From: Chlamydiota bacterium
Lineage (GTDB): Bacteria > Chlamydiota > Chlamydiia > Chlamydiales > SM23-39
Assembly: GCA_027459365.1 (NCBI GenBank)
Contig: DAIDIM010000195.1
Coordinates: 1-5,344, forward strand
Length of the DNA stretch: 5,344 nucleotides
Direction of reading: 5' to 3'
Positions 5,249 to 5,344 of this stretch are shown here, piece after piece. The position numbers and the translations under genes were made by a program. Within the stretch, counting starts at the first letter, position 1, and each line of letters begins with the position of its first letter. The notes under the pieces were generated by a model that searched no databases, was not told where the DNA came from, and saw nothing but the letters and a program-made list of their open reading frames with translations.

Positions 5249-5344
5249 TTAGTACATTTGCTTCTCGTTCTGCTCATCCATTACAGCATCTTCTTGCCAG
5301 AACTTATCTTCCGCTTCCCTAACCCTCTTGATGATCTTGCGACA
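5249..5344 (-). CDS. C-terminal end of a charged protein entering from the right edge (partial)
   Basis: On the minus strand the frame beginning at 5344 is open to a TAA at 5249-5251 and reads CRKIIKRVREAEDKFWQEDA and VMDEQNEKQMY. The composition is charged and helical, and codon use looks coding. It would be the tail of a gene lying mainly outside the window and just upstream of the coiled-coil protein. With 31 residues no family can be named. It could instead be the out-of-frame 5' part of the coiled-coil gene if that gene has suffered frameshifts. Confidence 0.35.
   Translation of the reverse strand, partial: CRKIIKRVREAEDKFWQEDAVMDEQNEKQMY

Noticed and set aside
5062..5277. 71-residue minus-strand frame starting at ATG 5277 as an independent gene
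   Set aside because: Only its first 35 or so residues look protein-like, and the rest is the shifted coiled-coil region; it is treated as a possible frameshifted 5' end instead.

Overview
The window most likely comes from an obligate intracellular, amoeba-associated bacterium, probably of the order Parachlamydiales (Waddlia/Parachlamydia/Criblamydia-like). Three things point there. The DUF4258-like toxin and zinc-domain-less MqsA-like antitoxin form a pair I remember as frequent in that group. The minus-strand protein near the right end resembles a lineage-expanded uncharacterised family of those bacteria. One gene belongs to the mitochondrial carrier family, which in bacteria is known mainly from host-adapted intracellular species. 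All of this rests on recall and motif reading, not on a search; Legionellales is the main alternative.

Left part (1-3066, plus strand). The tail of an upstream reading frame runs into a promoter and a clear TPP (thiamine pyrophosphate) riboswitch. A tightly packed three-gene operon follows, with every junction overlapping: a divergent ThiE-like protein, an MFS transporter of the metabolite:H+ symporter type, and a three-repeat mitochondrial carrier protein. The riboswitch implies that the whole set is switched off when TPP is plentiful. The simplest reading is a thiamine or TPP acquisition and salvage module built for life inside a eukaryotic cell. The mitochondrial-type carrier is its most unusual member.

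Middle (3067-3970, plus strand). A toxin-antitoxin pair (DUF4258 toxin first, helix-turn-helix antitoxin second, ATGA overlap) follows the operon without an obvious terminator between them. A good Rho-independent terminator stands behind the antitoxin. Inverted repeats just before the toxin are candidate operators.

Right part (3968-5344, minus strand). This looks like accessory and partly decayed DNA, with visibly higher GC in places. It holds the tail of a charged protein entering from the right edge, a roughly 300-residue coiled-coil protein without a normal ATG start, and a broken small gene with in-frame stop codons. The 400 bases between the antitoxin and the 300-residue gene contain only the terminator and these minus-strand remnants.
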